NCBI RefSeq assembly: GCF_014635345.1
Contig: NZ_BMCU01000005.1
Location: 62,001 to 126,000 of the forward strand
DNA length: 64,000 nt
Direction: 5' to 3'
From: Rhodococcoides trifolii
Lineage (GTDB): Bacteria; Actinomycetota; Actinomycetes; Mycobacteriales; Mycobacteriaceae
Below are positions 50,822 through 60,207 of the stretch, piece after piece; the first letter of the stretch is position 1, and each line of letters opens with the position of its first letter. A model generated the notes under the pieces. That model was not told the origin of the DNA. It did not search any database and saw nothing but the letters and a program-made list of their open reading frames with translations. The position numbers were made by a program, and so were the translations under genes.

Positions 50822-51916
50822 ATGACCAACACCGACCGTCATACCGCGTGCCAGGGCGTCGTGCCGCCGTTTCTTCTGCAGCGCATCGCCGATCAGCCGT
50901 CGCGACCGAGCGCACGTCTGTCCACAGCCGCTGACGGGGCGCGTAGGACACTGCAGATCGACTCGGAAATGCGCAGCCGTCGCGATTCTTCGTCACCTCG
51001 GCGAACCGCCATCGTGCCCGGGGCGGGCACGCTCACCCGCACCATCTCCGACGCGGAAGGCAAGCAGGAACTGCCAGGCAAGACGGTGCGCAGCGAAGGC
51101 GACCCCGACACGGGTGATCTCGCGACCGACGAGAGCTATGTCGGACTGGGAGACACTTTCACCTTCTACAAGGATGTCTACGACTGGTCGAGTCTCGACA
51201 ACAAGGGCCTGCCACTCGACGCCACGGTGCACTACGGCCAGGACTACGACAACGCGTTCTGGGACGGGTCGCGCATGGTGTTCGGCGACGGTGACGGCGA
51301 GGTGTTCACCCGGTTCACCGTGTCCGTCGGAGTCATCGCGCACGAATTGACGCACGGCTTCACGCAATTCACCTCACGCCTGGAGTACGTCGGGCAGTCC
51401 GGGGCACTCAACGAATCCATGTCCGACGTCTTCGGCGCGATGGTCGAGCAGTACGCGAAGAAGCAGACGGCGGCCGAGGCGTCGTGGCTGGTCGGCGAAG
51501 GACTGTTTCTTCCGGCCGTTCAGGGACGGGCCTTGCGATCCATGCTCGAACCCGGAACGGCCTACGACGACGATGTGCTGGGCAAGGACCCACAGCCGGC
51601 GGACATGGCCGGGTACGTCGAGACCACCGAGGACAACGGCGGAGTCCACATCAACTCCGGCATTCCCAACCGCGTGTTCGCGGTGGCCGCGCAGGCTCTC
51701 GGCGGGTCGTCCTGGGAGCGTGCCGGACGCGTCTGGTTCGACACCCTCACCTCCGGCACCCTCTCCCCCACGGTCGACTTCGCGGGGTTCTCGAGCGCCA
51801 CCCTGGCCACGGCATCGAGCTTGTTCGGTACCGAGTCCGATGTTCACCGTGCCATCGCGTCGGCATGGTCTACCGTGGGTGTCGATCCCATGGATGCGGC
51901 GGACAGAAAGACCTGA
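50822..51916 (+). CDS. M4 family (protealysin-like) zinc metalloprotease
   Basis: A 364-residue neutral protease without a signal peptide. The N-terminus CQGVVPPFLLQRIA matches the short protealysin-type propeptide (PPxLL). The catalytic domain has VIAHELTHGFTQFTSRLEY (HExxH, about 173-178), the third ligand glutamate in NESMSDVFG (about 197) and the active histidine in NGGVHINSGIPNRVF (about 277). Family members are thermolysin-like and often export-independent. An emfourin-type inhibitor gene follows 5 bases after the stop. Confidence 0.92.
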   Translation: MTNTDRHTACQGVVPPFLLQRIADQPSRPSARLSTAADGARRTLQIDSEMRSRRDSSSPRRTAIVPGAGTLTRTISDAEGKQELPGKTVRSEGDPDTGDLATDESYVGLGDTFTFYKDVYDWSSLDNKGLPLDATVHYGQDYDNAFWDGSRMVFGDGDGEVFTRFTVSVGVIAHELTHGFTQFTSRLEYVGQSGALNESMSDVFGAMVEQYAKKQTAAEASWLVGEGLFLPAVQGRALRSMLEPGTAYDDDVLGKDPQPADMAGYVETTEDNGGVHINSGIPNRVFAVAAQALGGSSWERAGRVWFDTLTSGTLSPTVDFAGFSSATLATASSLFGTESDVHRAIASAWSTVGVDPMDAADRKT

Positions 51917-51921
51917 TCAGG

Positions 51922-52206
51922 ATGGACATCGTGGTGGTGCGCAGCGGCGGCGTCGCCGGCATGACCCGCCGCGGTGCCGTCAACCTGGAGCAGCTCGGAG
52001 AGCGTGCGCCGGAGTGGCATTCGCTGGTGCAGGAGTCGCTGCCAATCCTCGATCGGTTGGCCGAGGAGCCTGCGCCGCACCGTGTTCCCGACGGGTTCGT
52101 CTGGCAGATCGGTGTCGGTGACCGCAGTTGCGAGATGGCCGATTCCTACCTCACCGGGCCCCTGCGGGAACTCGCCGAGCGGACGCTGCGCGAGGGCCGG
52201 CGCTAG
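51922..52206 (+). CDS. emfourin-like protealysin inhibitor
   Basis: A 94-residue protein beginning MDIVVVRSGGVAGMTRRGAV, the strand-rich N-terminus of emfourin, which binds M4 proteases such as protealysin by inserting into the active site. The rest is a helical segment (LVQESLPILDRLAEEP) and a C-terminal VWQIGVGDRSCEMADSYL. It starts 5 bases after the protease stop, so the two are made together, as in Serratia protealysin-emfourin. It is probably cytoplasmic, as the protease lacks a signal peptide. Confidence 0.85.
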   Translation: MDIVVVRSGGVAGMTRRGAVNLEQLGERAPEWHSLVQESLPILDRLAEEPAPHRVPDGFVWQIGVGDRSCEMADSYLTGPLRELAERTLREGRR

Positions 52207-52222
52207 CTCGATGCACAACGGC

Positions 52223-52552
52223 TCAGTGAACCGTGTCGCATGCCGATGGGTTCGACAGCACGGGCCGGGCGTCGAGAATCGACCTCGCCTCCGCACGAGC
52301 CGCATTGAACTGCCACCACGAGTCGTGCAGTACGGCCACGGGTCGCTGCGCCTCAATCCGTCGACACACTTCGAAGCCGGGAAGCATCACGTCGAGAACG
52401 ACGAGGTCGGGACGCAGTTCGTCACACATCCGCACGGCAGTCGGTCCGTCTCCGGCGATGTCGACGACGAACCCTTCCGCTCGTAGGCGCGACGCGATCG
52501 ACTCGGCAATCGTGACCTCGTCGTCGACCACGAGTATTCGGCGATCAGTCAT
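52223..52552 (-). CDS. truncated response regulator (receiver half only), possible pseudogene
   Basis: A 109-residue protein. It begins as an OmpR-type receiver: RILVVDDEVTIAESIASRLRAEGF with the acidic pair, and LVVLDVMLPG with the phosphorylatable aspartate (about residue 51). But MLPG runs directly into FEVCRRI, lacking the three residues normally present, and after PVAVL the sequence diverges into HDSWWQFNAARAEARSIL. The conserved threonine and lysine of receivers and any output domain are missing. No kinase gene is nearby. It may be a decayed gene or a phosphoryl sink that no longer works. Confidence 0.6.
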   Translation of the reverse strand: MTDRRILVVDDEVTIAESIASRLRAEGFVVDIAGDGPTAVRMCDELRPDLVVLDVMLPGFEVCRRIEAQRPVAVLHDSWWQFNAARAEARSILDARPVLSNPSACDTVH

Positions 52553-52714
52553 GAGAGGACTGTATTGCGCGAATGTGGGGAGTTCGGGGGGACAATGTGA
52601 AGGTATCGAGGAGAAACCCTCGTCACACAACCCGGTCCGACGTGATAAACGTTGGGGTCGGACACGAAAAGACGAAGCCACAAGCACCAGAAGAAATCGA
52701 GGCGAAAGCGAAAC

Positions 52715-54949
52715 ATGAACGCGAAGCAGCCGACCATCATCTACACCCTGACCGACGAAGCTCCGATGCTTGCAACCCACGCATTTCTGCCGGTCATCCG
52801 CGCGTTCGCCGACGCGGCCGACATCAGCGTCGAATCCACCGACATCTCGGTTGCCGCCCGCATCCTCGCAGAGTTCCCGGACTACCTGAACGAAGATCAG
52901 CGCGTCGAGGACAACCTCGCCGAGTTGGGACGCCTGACGCAGGATCCCGACACCAACATCATCAAGCTTCCGAACATCAGCGCGTCCGTGCCGCAGCTGC
53001 TCGCCGCGATCAAGGAACTCCAGGACAAGGGGTACGCCATCCCCGACTTCCCCGGTAACCCGAAGACCGACGAAGAGCGCGAGATCCGCGACCGCTACAC
53101 CAAGTGCCTCGGTAGCGCCGTCAATCCTGTTCTACGCGAAGGCAACTCGGACCGCCGTGCACCGAAGGCCGTCAAGGAGTACGCGCGTAAGCATCCCCAC
53201 AGCATGACCGAGTGGTCACCCGCGTCGCGCACCCACGTCGCGCACATGCGCGAGGGCGATTTCTACCACGGTGAGAAGTCGATGACCGTCGACGGTGACC
53301 GCGAGGTCCGCATGGAACTGAAGACGAAGGGCGGCGAGACCAAGGTCCTGAAGAAGGCAGTCTCGCTGAACGACGGCGACGTCATCGACTCCATGTTCAT
53401 GAGCGCCAAGGCGCTGGACAAGTTCTACGAAGAGCAGATGCAGGACGCCTACGACACGGGCGTCATGTTCTCGCTGCACGTCAAGGCGACCATGATGCGC
53501 GTCTCGCACCCCATCGTGTTCGGCCACGCTGTGCGCACCTTCTACAAGGAGGCGTTCGCCAAGCACGGGGAGCTGTTCGAAGAGCTCGGAGTCAACGTCA
53601 ACAACGGACTGTCCGACCTCTACAGCAAGATCGAGTCCCTTCCGGCGTCGAAGCACGACGAGATCGTCGAAGATCTGCACAAGTGCCACGAGCACCGCCC
53701 GGAACTGGCGATGGTCGATTCGGCCCGCGGTATCTCGAACTTCCATTCCCCCAGCGACGTCATCGTCGACGCATCGATGCCCGCGATGATTCGTGCCGGC
53801 GGAAAGATGTGGGGAGCCGACGGTCGGCCCAAGGACACCAAAGCCGTCAACCCCGAGTCCACCTTCTCCCGCATCTATCAGGAGATGGTGAACTTCTGCA
53901 AGACGAACGGCCAGTTCGATCCCACCACCATGGGCACCGTTCCCAACGTCGGCCTCATGGCCCAGAAAGCCGAAGAGTACGGCTCGCACGACAAGACGTT
54001 CGAGATCGAAGAAGACTCCGTCGCCGACATCGTGGACAACGCCACCGGTGAGGTGCTGCTGACCCAGAACGTGGAGAAGGGCGACATCTGGCGCCTCTGC
54101 ATCGTCAAGGACGCGCCGATCCAGGACTGGGTCAAGCTCGCCGTGACGCGCGCCCGCGATTCGGGAATGCCGGTGCTGTTCTGGCTGGACCCGTACCGCC
54201 CGCACGAGAACGAACTGATCGGCAAGGTGCGCAAGTACCTGAAGGATCACGACACCGACGGCCTGGACATTCAGATCATGTCGCAGGTCCGCGCGATGCG
54301 GTACACACTCGAGCGCGTCGCCCGCGGCCTGGACACCATCTCGGCCACCGGCAACATCCTGCGTGACTATCTGACCGACCTGTTCCCGATTCTCGAGCTC
54401 GGCACCAGCGCGAAGATGCTGTCGATCGTGCCGCTCATGGCCGGCGGCGGGCTGTACGAGACGGGCGCAGGTGGTTCTGCACCCAAGCACGTCAACCAGC
54501 TGATCGAGGAGAACCACCTGCGCTGGGATTCGTTGGGCGAGTACCTCGCCCTCGCCGTCAGCTTGGAGGATCTCGGCAAGAAGACCGGCGGCAAGGCGAC
54601 GGTTCTGGGCAAGGCCCTCGATGCCGCGACCGGCAAACTGCTCGAGAACAGCAAGGGCCCGTCGCGCAAGACCGGCGAGCTCGACAACCGGGGAAGCCAC
54701 TTCTACCTGGCGCTCTACTGGGCCCGGGAGCTGGCCGACCAGACCGACGACCCGGAGCTGGCGAAGCACTTCGCTCCGCTCGCCGAGGAGCTGGCGAAGA
54801 ACGAGGATTCCATCATCTCCGAACTCGCTGCCGTGCAGGGTGAGCCGGTCGACATCGGCGGGTACTACTTCCCCGACCACGAGGCGACGGCGGCTGTCAT
54901 GCGGCCGAGCAAGACGTTCAACGACACGTTGGAGTCGGCCCGCACGTAA
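52715..54949 (+). CDS. icd: NADP-dependent isocitrate dehydrogenase, monomeric type
   Basis: A 744-residue enzyme oxidatively decarboxylating isocitrate to 2-oxoglutarate in the TCA cycle. The size (about 80 kDa) and the blocks [100 protein letters not shown] and NGRGSHFY-like [14 protein letters not shown] mark the monomeric IDH family of actinobacteria. ATG 52715 matches the usual start; GAGG lies upstream. A strong hairpin terminator follows. Confidence 0.96.
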   Translation: MNAKQPTIIYTLTDEAPMLATHAFLPVIRAFADAADISVESTDISVAARILAEFPDYLNEDQRVEDNLAELGRLTQDPDTNIIKLPNISASVPQLLAAIKELQDKGYAIPDFPGNPKTDEEREIRDRYTKCLGSAVNPVLREGNSDRRAPKAVKEYARKHPHSMTEWSPASRTHVAHMREGDFYHGEKSMTVDGDREVRMELKTKGGETKVLKKAVSLNDGDVIDSMFMSAKALDKFYEEQMQDAYDTGVMFSLHVKATMMRVSHPIVFGHAVRTFYKEAFAKHGELFEELGVNVNNGLSDLYSKIESLPASKHDEIVEDLHKCHEHRPELAMVDSARGISNFHSPSDVIVDASMPAMIRAGGKMWGADGRPKDTKAVNPESTFSRIYQEMVNFCKTNGQFDPTTMGTVPNVGLMAQKAEEYGSHDKTFEIEEDSVADIVDNATGEVLLTQNVEKGDIWRLCIVKDAPIQDWVKLAVTRARDSGMPVLFWLDPYRPHENELIGKVRKYLKDHDTDGLDIQIMSQVRAMRYTLERVARGLDTISATGNILRDYLTDLFPILELGTSAKMLSIVPLMAGGGLYETGAGGSAPKHVNQLIEENHLRWDSLGEYLALAVSLEDLGKKTGGKATVLGKALDAATGKLLENSKGPSRKTGELDNRGSHFYLALYWARELADQTDDPELAKHFAPLAEELAKNEDSIISELAAVQGEPVDIGGYYFPDHEATAAVMRPSKTFNDTLESART

Positions 54950-54958
54950 GCACGACCG

Positions 54959-54991
54959 TGCCCGGCGGCGGAGCGCATCCGCTGCCGGGCA
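54959..54991 (+). terminator. strong hairpin terminator after icd
   Basis: A 14-bp stem with one G-U pair, arms TGCCCGGCGGCGGA and TCCGCTGCCGGGCA, around GCGCA. It lies 9 bases after the icd stop and 10 bases before the CrtI-like start. No T-run follows. Confidence 0.8.
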
Positions 54992-55001
54992 CACTGGTGC
55001 C

Positions 55002-56507
55002 ATGACCCGACGAGTTGTGGTGATCGGCGCCGGTGTGGGCGGACTGGCCGCAGCTGCTCGACTGGCCGCGCAGGGTCACACCGTCACCCTCGTCGAGCAG
55101 GCCGCTCGCGTCGGCGGGAAATTGGGTCTCGAGACCGTCGACGGGTTCGCCTTCGACACCGGGCCGTCGCTGGTGACGATGCCCGACGAACTGCGAGAGT
55201 TGTTCAGCGCCACCGGAAGCTCCGCGTCGGACGCCGGTGTGACTCTGACGAGACTGCCGATTGCCTGCCGCTACACCTTTCCCGACGGAGTCACCCTGGA
55301 TCTCCCGGGTGAGGTCGAGCAGATTCCGGCTGCACTCGACGCTGCCCTGGGCCAAGGTCGTGGAGCGCAATGGACCCGCTTCCTCGAACGGTCCCGTCGC
55401 ATCTGGGATCTCACCGAAACGCCGTTTCTGCGCTCCCCCATCTCGATGTCGACCATGGTGCGACTGGCCCGCAAGCCCGGCGACGTCCGGGCGGTGGCAC
55501 CGTGGCAGTCCTTACGCGGTGTCGGCTCGAAGTACCTCGACGACCCGCGCCTGCGCATGCTCCTCGACAGATACGCCACCTACACCGGCTCGGATCCCAG
55601 GACGGCGCCGGCGGCTCTCGTCACCGTGCCGTACGCGGAGCAGGCGTTCGGTTCCTGGTACATCGACGGTGGGCTGTACAGGTTGGCGCAGGCGCTGGCC
55701 GATCGATGTGCGACGCTCGGTGTCGAGCTGAGACTGAACACCCGGGTCGACGAAATCACTTGCGGCGCAGACGGTGTCGCCGGTGTGCGCCTGGACGACG
55801 GATCGATGATCGACGCCGAGACCGTCGTGGCCAACGCCGACGCCCACCAGGTGTACGACAATCTGCTCGGTCGACGGCACCGCGGCGTCGCTGCCGCGCG
55901 GCGACGTCTGCGCCGCACCACGCGATCACTGTCCGGCTTCGTTCTGCTTCTTGCAGTGGACGATCCGCCGGCCGACCAGGCACATCACCACGTGATGTTC
56001 ACCGAGGACTACGACGCGGAATTCGATTCGGTGTTCGGGCGGCGCGGCCGCGCACGGCCGGTCGAGCGTCCGACGATCTACATCAGCGCACCGACCGACC
56101 CGGCCATCGTTCCCGGCCCGGACACCGGCGCCTGGTTCGTCCTCGTCAACGCACCACCGCACGATCCCGATAACGGAACCGACTGGGATGCACCGGGTCT
56201 GAGCGAACGGTACGCGGATTCCATCGTGGAACAGATGGCCGAACGCGGCGTCGACATCCGAAGTCGCATCCGCCACCGCCGCATCATCTCTCCCGCCGAC
56301 CTGGAGCGTCGGACCATGACTCCCGGTGGGTCGATATACGGCACCTCGTCCAATTCCGCGACGGCCGCGTTCCTCCGCCCCTCCAACCGGTCGCCGGTAC
56401 CCGGCCTCTACCTCGTCGGCGGGTCGTCACATCCCGGCGGAGGACTGCCCCTGGTGATCATGTCGGCGAAGATCGTCGCCGACATGATCGGTCACGCGGG
56501 AGCTTGA
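55002..56507 (+). CDS. CrtI/phytoene-desaturase-like FAD oxidoreductase
   Basis: A 501-residue flavoprotein. The FAD motif is VVVIGAGVGGLAAAARLAAQGH (about 4-25). DTGPSLVTMPDELRELF, YIDGGLYRLAQALADR (about 220) and the C-terminal LYLVGGSSHPGGGLPLVIMSAKIVADMI are typical of the CrtI/CrtD/CrtO desaturase clan. Such enzymes desaturate or isomerise carotenoids or other polyenes. No carotenoid synthesis gene (crtB, crtE, crtY) is present here, so it is an orphan member whose substrate is unknown. Its 3' end overlaps the convergent VOC gene by 16 bases. Confidence 0.87.
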   Translation: MTRRVVVIGAGVGGLAAAARLAAQGHTVTLVEQAARVGGKLGLETVDGFAFDTGPSLVTMPDELRELFSATGSSASDAGVTLTRLPIACRYTFPDGVTLDLPGEVEQIPAALDAALGQGRGAQWTRFLERSRRIWDLTETPFLRSPISMSTMVRLARKPGDVRAVAPWQSLRGVGSKYLDDPRLRMLLDRYATYTGSDPRTAPAALVTVPYAEQAFGSWYIDGGLYRLAQALADRCATLGVELRLNTRVDEITCGADGVAGVRLDDGSMIDAETVVANADAHQVYDNLLGRRHRGVAAARRRLRRTTRSLSGFVLLLAVDDPPADQAHHHVMFTEDYDAEFDSVFGRRGRARPVERPTIYISAPTDPAIVPGPDTGAWFVLVNAPPHDPDNGTDWDAPGLSERYADSIVEQMAERGVDIRSRIRHRRIISPADLERRTMTPGGSIYGTSSNSATAAFLRPSNRSPVPGLYLVGGSSHPGGGLPLVIMSAKIVADMIGHAGA

Positions 56508-56860
56508 CGTACCGAGAACAGATTGCCGAAGGGGTCGAGTAGCTGGCAGAGCCTCTCGCCCGTGAAGACAGTCTTGGGTCCGCGGTGCGCCACGGCGCCG
56601 TGCGTAATCCACTCCGCGGCAATCACATCCACATCGTCGACCGTCCAGTACGCGGAGACTCCCGCCGGTCCGGACGAGTTCAGCTCGTCGTTCCGGTGCA
56701 AGGTGAGCCGGACACCGTCGATGTCGAACGCCACCAATGCTCCGCCCCGCTGGATCGGAGAGCGACCCAACCGGGCGGAGTACCAATCGACTGCAGCCTC
56801 GAGATCGTCGACGAAGTAGAAGACGTTGCCGATCGAACCGAGTGCGAGCGGGACGGTCAT
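56492..56860 (-). CDS. VOC family protein (glyoxalase/bleomycin-resistance fold)
   Basis: A 122-residue protein with two VOC modules, beginning GNVFYFVDDLEAAVDWYSARLGRSP and ending GERLCQLLDPFGNLFSVRQ. Small proteins of this type either act on glyoxal adducts and thiols or bind antibiotics. The ligand is unknown. ATG 56860 overlaps the stop of the upstream alpha/beta hydrolase (ATGA), so the two are one operon. Confidence 0.82.
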   Translation of the reverse strand: MTVPLALGSIGNVFYFVDDLEAAVDWYSARLGRSPIQRGGALVAFDIDGVRLTLHRNDELNSSGPAGVSAYWTVDDVDVIAAEWITHGAVAHRGPKTVFTGERLCQLLDPFGNLFSVRQAPA

Positions 56861-57678
56861 TTCTTGATGAAGTCCAGGATGTCCTGGTCCAGTTCCTTCT
56901 GGTACGCGCCGTAGATTCCGTGCGGCGCACCGGGATAGACCTTGAGCGTTCCGTCCTTGACGAGCTCGATCGACTTCTTCGCAGCGGCCGCGATGGGAAC
57001 GATCTGATCGTCGTCGCCCTGAGCGATGAATATCGGAACCGTCAGCGCCTTCAGATCCTCGGTGAAGTCGGTCTCGGAGAACGCCTTCACGCAGTCGTAG
57101 GCGGCGGCGAGATTCACGAGCATTCCCTGACGCCAGAAGTCGTCCTTCGCTCCCTGTGAGACCTGCGCACCATCGCGGTTGGCACCGAAGAATGCGTTGG
57201 ACAGATCCTGGTAGAACTGCGAGCGGTCGGTGAGCACGCCGTCGCGAATGCCGTCCAGTGCTTCGATGGGTGTGCCCTCGGGGTTGCTCTCCGACTTCAG
57301 CATCACCGGCGGAACCGCTCCGGCCGTGATGACCTTCACGACGCGACCGGCGCCGTGCTGCGCGGCGTAGCGGACCACTTCACCACCGCCCGTGGAGTGC
57401 CCGATCACTACGAGGTCGTGGAGGTCCAGCGCATCGACCAGTTCGGCGACATCGCGTGCGTAGGTGTCCATGTCGTTGCCCGTGTACGTCTTCGACGAGC
57501 GGCCGTGACCGCGGCGGTCGTGAGCGATGGCGCGGTAGCCGGCATCGGCGAGAAGCTTGAGCTCCACCTGCCAGGCATCCGACGACAACGGCCAGCCGTG
57601 GCTCAACAGAACGGGCTGACCCGTCCCCTGCTCGGTGTAGTAGATCTCGGTTCCGTCGGTGGTGGTGATGTACGGCAT
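56857..57678 (-). CDS. alpha/beta hydrolase (non-heme chloroperoxidase-like)
   Basis: A 273-residue serine hydrolase. The oxyanion HGWPLSSDAW (about 26-35), HDRRGHGRS, the nucleophile motif VIGHSTGGGEVVRYAAQHG (about 98) and the catalytic histidine in YPGAPHGIYG are those of the cofactor-free chloroperoxidase/esterase group. A strong AGGAGG ribosome site precedes ATG 57678. The frame stays open upstream, but the ribosome site and family N-terminus (TTTDGTEIYYTEQG) fix the start. Confidence 0.9.
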   Translation of the reverse strand: MPYITTTDGTEIYYTEQGTGQPVLLSHGWPLSSDAWQVELKLLADAGYRAIAHDRRGHGRSSKTYTGNDMDTYARDVAELVDALDLHDLVVIGHSTGGGEVVRYAAQHGAGRVVKVITAGAVPPVMLKSESNPEGTPIEALDGIRDGVLTDRSQFYQDLSNAFFGANRDGAQVSQGAKDDFWRQGMLVNLAAAYDCVKAFSETDFTEDLKALTVPIFIAQGDDDQIVPIAAAAKKSIELVKDGTLKVYPGAPHGIYGAYQKELDQDILDFIKK

Positions 57679-57772
57679 GGTGTCCTCCTGAGTTCGAATT
57701 TCGCTGACTTGCTCGAAGACAACTTTCGTCCACCGAGCCCGCGATGTCCTCGCCGCTGGCGGGTGTCTCGCA

Positions 57773-59389
57773 CTACCGGGTAGCAGGTAGACCGAACAGG
57801 TGCTCCTCCTTCTCGGTGGCCCCGGTGACGGTGTATTCCAGCGCCTCGGTGATGCGCTGATGGTCCGAATCCGTCCAGCGCTCGCGATGCTGGCGTTCGA
57901 AGTCGCCCCACGACGGGGCGGTGAACTGCTCGACACGCAGTGCCGGGTCGGTCCCGTCGCGGAAGAGTCCCCACGAGTAGCCGCCGGTGCGGCGACGGGC
58001 TTTCCCGACGGCCACCATGGCGCGGTCGAAGTCGGCCACCGACTCGGGTCGCACCCGGTACGTCATCGAGATCACAACGGGGCCGTCGTCGGGCTCGGGT
58101 CCGAATACTACTGTCGGAGTCGGCCACGCCGCCGACACACCACGCGGCAGTGTGCCGGTGTCGGCGCGCAGTGGAACTACGGCGACGCTTGCAGCGGTCG
58201 CCACCAGTAGCGCCGCCGACATCAGTAGGGCTGCAGCGAAACCCACCTGCGACGCGATGACGCCCCAGACGAACGACCCCAACGCCTGAGACCCCATGAA
58301 AACAAGCAGGTAGATCGACATTCCTCGCGCCCGTACCCAGTGCGCGAGGGAGAGCTGAATCGACGCGTTCAGGGTGGTGAGAGTCGCGATCCACGCCGCT
58401 CCCGACAGCAGCAGGAGCGGGACTGCCGCGCCGGCGGGGAGGTAGGCCACGGCGACGACGCCGACGGCGTAGGTCACTGCCGAAAGAGCGAGCAAGTTGT
58501 TGGCGGACATCGACTTTCGTAACCGCGGATACAACGCGACCCCGGACACCGCGCCCACTCCGAGCATGCCCAGCACCAACCCGTACCCGGACGCACCGAA
58601 GTGCAGATGCTGCGACGACGCCAGCGGTAACAAGGCCCACAACGCCGAGGCCGGGAACGCGAACAGGGCCGAACGCAACAGAATTCGGCGGACGATCGGT
58701 GCGGACTGCATGTAGTGCAGCCCGGTCAGCATGGACCTGCCGAGGCGTTCCCGGTCGACGGTCCGATCGTCCGCGGGCCGGCGCCACCAGGCCAGTGCGC
58801 CGAGGATGACGACGAACGTCAGCGCGTTGATCGCGAACACCGCAGCCGGTCCGGCTGCGGCCACGATCACGCCGCCGATGGCCGGGCCGATGGCGCGCGC
58901 ACCGTTCACGGTGACGCCGCCCAGGGCGGATGCTGCCGGGATCTGCTCGGCCGGAACCAGTTCGGGTTGGATGGCTTGCCACGCGGGAGACGACAGAGCA
59001 GATCCGCACCCCAGCAGGAACGTCATGGCCAACAACGTGGTCGGGGTCAGCACGTCGGTGAAGGCGAGGACCGCGGTCATCGCCGCGACAGCAGCCGTGT
59101 ACGTGCTGACCGCGATCAGCAACCTGCGGCGATCGAGCAGGTCAGCGAGTCCGCCGGCGAGCAACGCGAAGAACAGCGTGGGCAGCAGGCTCGCCGTCTG
59201 CACCAGAGCGACCACCGTGGCACTGCTGTCGTGTTCCACCAGGAACCACTGCGACCCGACCGTCTGCATCCACAGTCCGATGTTCGACACCAGCTGAGCG
59301 ATGAACAGCGTGCGGTAGATGCGCCCTCGCAGCGGCGCCCACGCCGAGGGCGCATCGGCGATGGGGGCTTTCGCGAGGTCGGTGGTCAT
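57773..59389 (-). CDS. MFS transporter with C-terminal antibiotic-biosynthesis-monooxygenase-like domain
   Basis: A 538-residue protein. Residues 1-410 are an MFS_3-type exporter (FIAQLVSNIGLWMQTVGSQWFLV, GGLADLLDRRRLL, GVTVNGARAIGPAIGG). Residues about 435-530 (VVISMTYRVRPESVADFDRAM, RTGGYSWGLFRDGTDPALRVEQF, HRERWT) form an ABM-like ferredoxin fold, as in the transmembrane secretion effector family. The fusion is known in actinobacteria but its role is unclear. ATG 59389 overlaps the hydrolase gene stop by 4 bases (ATGA). Confidence 0.87.
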   Translation of the reverse strand: MTTDLAKAPIADAPSAWAPLRGRIYRTLFIAQLVSNIGLWMQTVGSQWFLVEHDSSATVVALVQTASLLPTLFFALLAGGLADLLDRRRLLIAVSTYTAAVAAMTAVLAFTDVLTPTTLLAMTFLLGCGSALSSPAWQAIQPELVPAEQIPAASALGGVTVNGARAIGPAIGGVIVAAAGPAAVFAINALTFVVILGALAWWRRPADDRTVDRERLGRSMLTGLHYMQSAPIVRRILLRSALFAFPASALWALLPLASSQHLHFGASGYGLVLGMLGVGAVSGVALYPRLRKSMSANNLLALSAVTYAVGVVAVAYLPAGAAVPLLLLSGAAWIATLTTLNASIQLSLAHWVRARGMSIYLLVFMGSQALGSFVWGVIASQVGFAAALLMSAALLVATAASVAVVPLRADTGTLPRGVSAAWPTPTVVFGPEPDDGPVVISMTYRVRPESVADFDRAMVAVGKARRRTGGYSWGLFRDGTDPALRVEQFTAPSWGDFERQHRERWTDSDHQRITEALEYTVTGATEKEEHLFGLPATR

Positions 59390-60099
59390 GACAGAGCGGA
59401 CAGTGCGTCTTCGATCACGGCGACCACCTCGTCGGGCTTGGCCAGCATCACCAGGTGCGGCGCGTCGAGTTCGGTGACGCTCTTCAGACCGGCACGCTCG
59501 TAGCCGAAGCGCTCCACCTCCGGATTGATCGTGTGGTCTTCGGTGCTGACGATGCCCCAGCCCGGCTTCGTCTTCCATGCTGCAGCAGAGGCGGTTTCGC
59601 TGAATGCGAGGGCTGCGAGGGGACGCTGGCCGACCGCGAGAACCTCGGCGGTCGCAACGTCGATGCCGCCGGCGAACACGGCGGGAAACGCATCGACCTT
59701 GACCGAGACATCGGTGCCCGGCTCCGAACCCTCGACGGGGAACGGGGTGTAGACGAGGTTCGCGGCGAGATCGGAAACGGCGAAGCGGCCTTGGAGTTCG
59801 CCGAGGCTTTCGCCCTCGTCGAGTGCGTACCCGGAAACGTAGACAAGTCCGACGACGTTGTCTGCCATGCCCGCGACAGTGATCACCGCGCCGCCGTACG
59901 AGTGACCGGCGAGGAGGACCGGGCCGTCGATCTGCTCGACGACGGACCTGATGTAGGCCGAATCACCGACGAGACTGCGGTTGGGTACGGCAGGGACGAC
60001 GACGGCGTGGCCCGTGTCGAGAAGGCGACGGGTGACGGGCGCCCAGCTGGCGGCGTCGGCGAAGGCTCCGTGGACGAGGACGACGGTGGGTGTGGTCAT
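59386..60099 (-). CDS. alpha/beta hydrolase (EstC/MenH-like)
   Basis: A 237-residue hydrolase that begins with the short TPTVVLVHGAFADAASW (oxyanion loop). The nucleophile serine is in LLAGHSYGGAVIT (about 64), aspartate near STEDHTINPEV, and histidine near the C-terminus (DAPHLVMLAKPDEVVAVI). This layout is that of the small HGAFA esterases and hydroxynitrile-lyase-like enzymes. Coupled by ATGA to the MFS gene, it may process the substrate exported by that transporter. Confidence 0.85.
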   Translation of the reverse strand: MTTPTVVLVHGAFADAASWAPVTRRLLDTGHAVVVPAVPNRSLVGDSAYIRSVVEQIDGPVLLAGHSYGGAVITVAGMADNVVGLVYVSGYALDEGESLGELQGRFAVSDLAANLVYTPFPVEGSEPGTDVSVKVDAFPAVFAGGIDVATAEVLAVGQRPLAALAFSETASAAAWKTKPGWGIVSTEDHTINPEVERFGYERAGLKSVTELDAPHLVMLAKPDEVVAVIEDALSALS

Positions 60100-60207
60100 G
60101 ACGAGCTCCCGTTGCTCAGGGCAGTCGATGTATTCGACGGCATTGAGGCAACATTCGTCTTTCGCCGAACCGTTGTCGTCGCTGCTGCCGCCCAGTGCCG
60201 TTACCGG

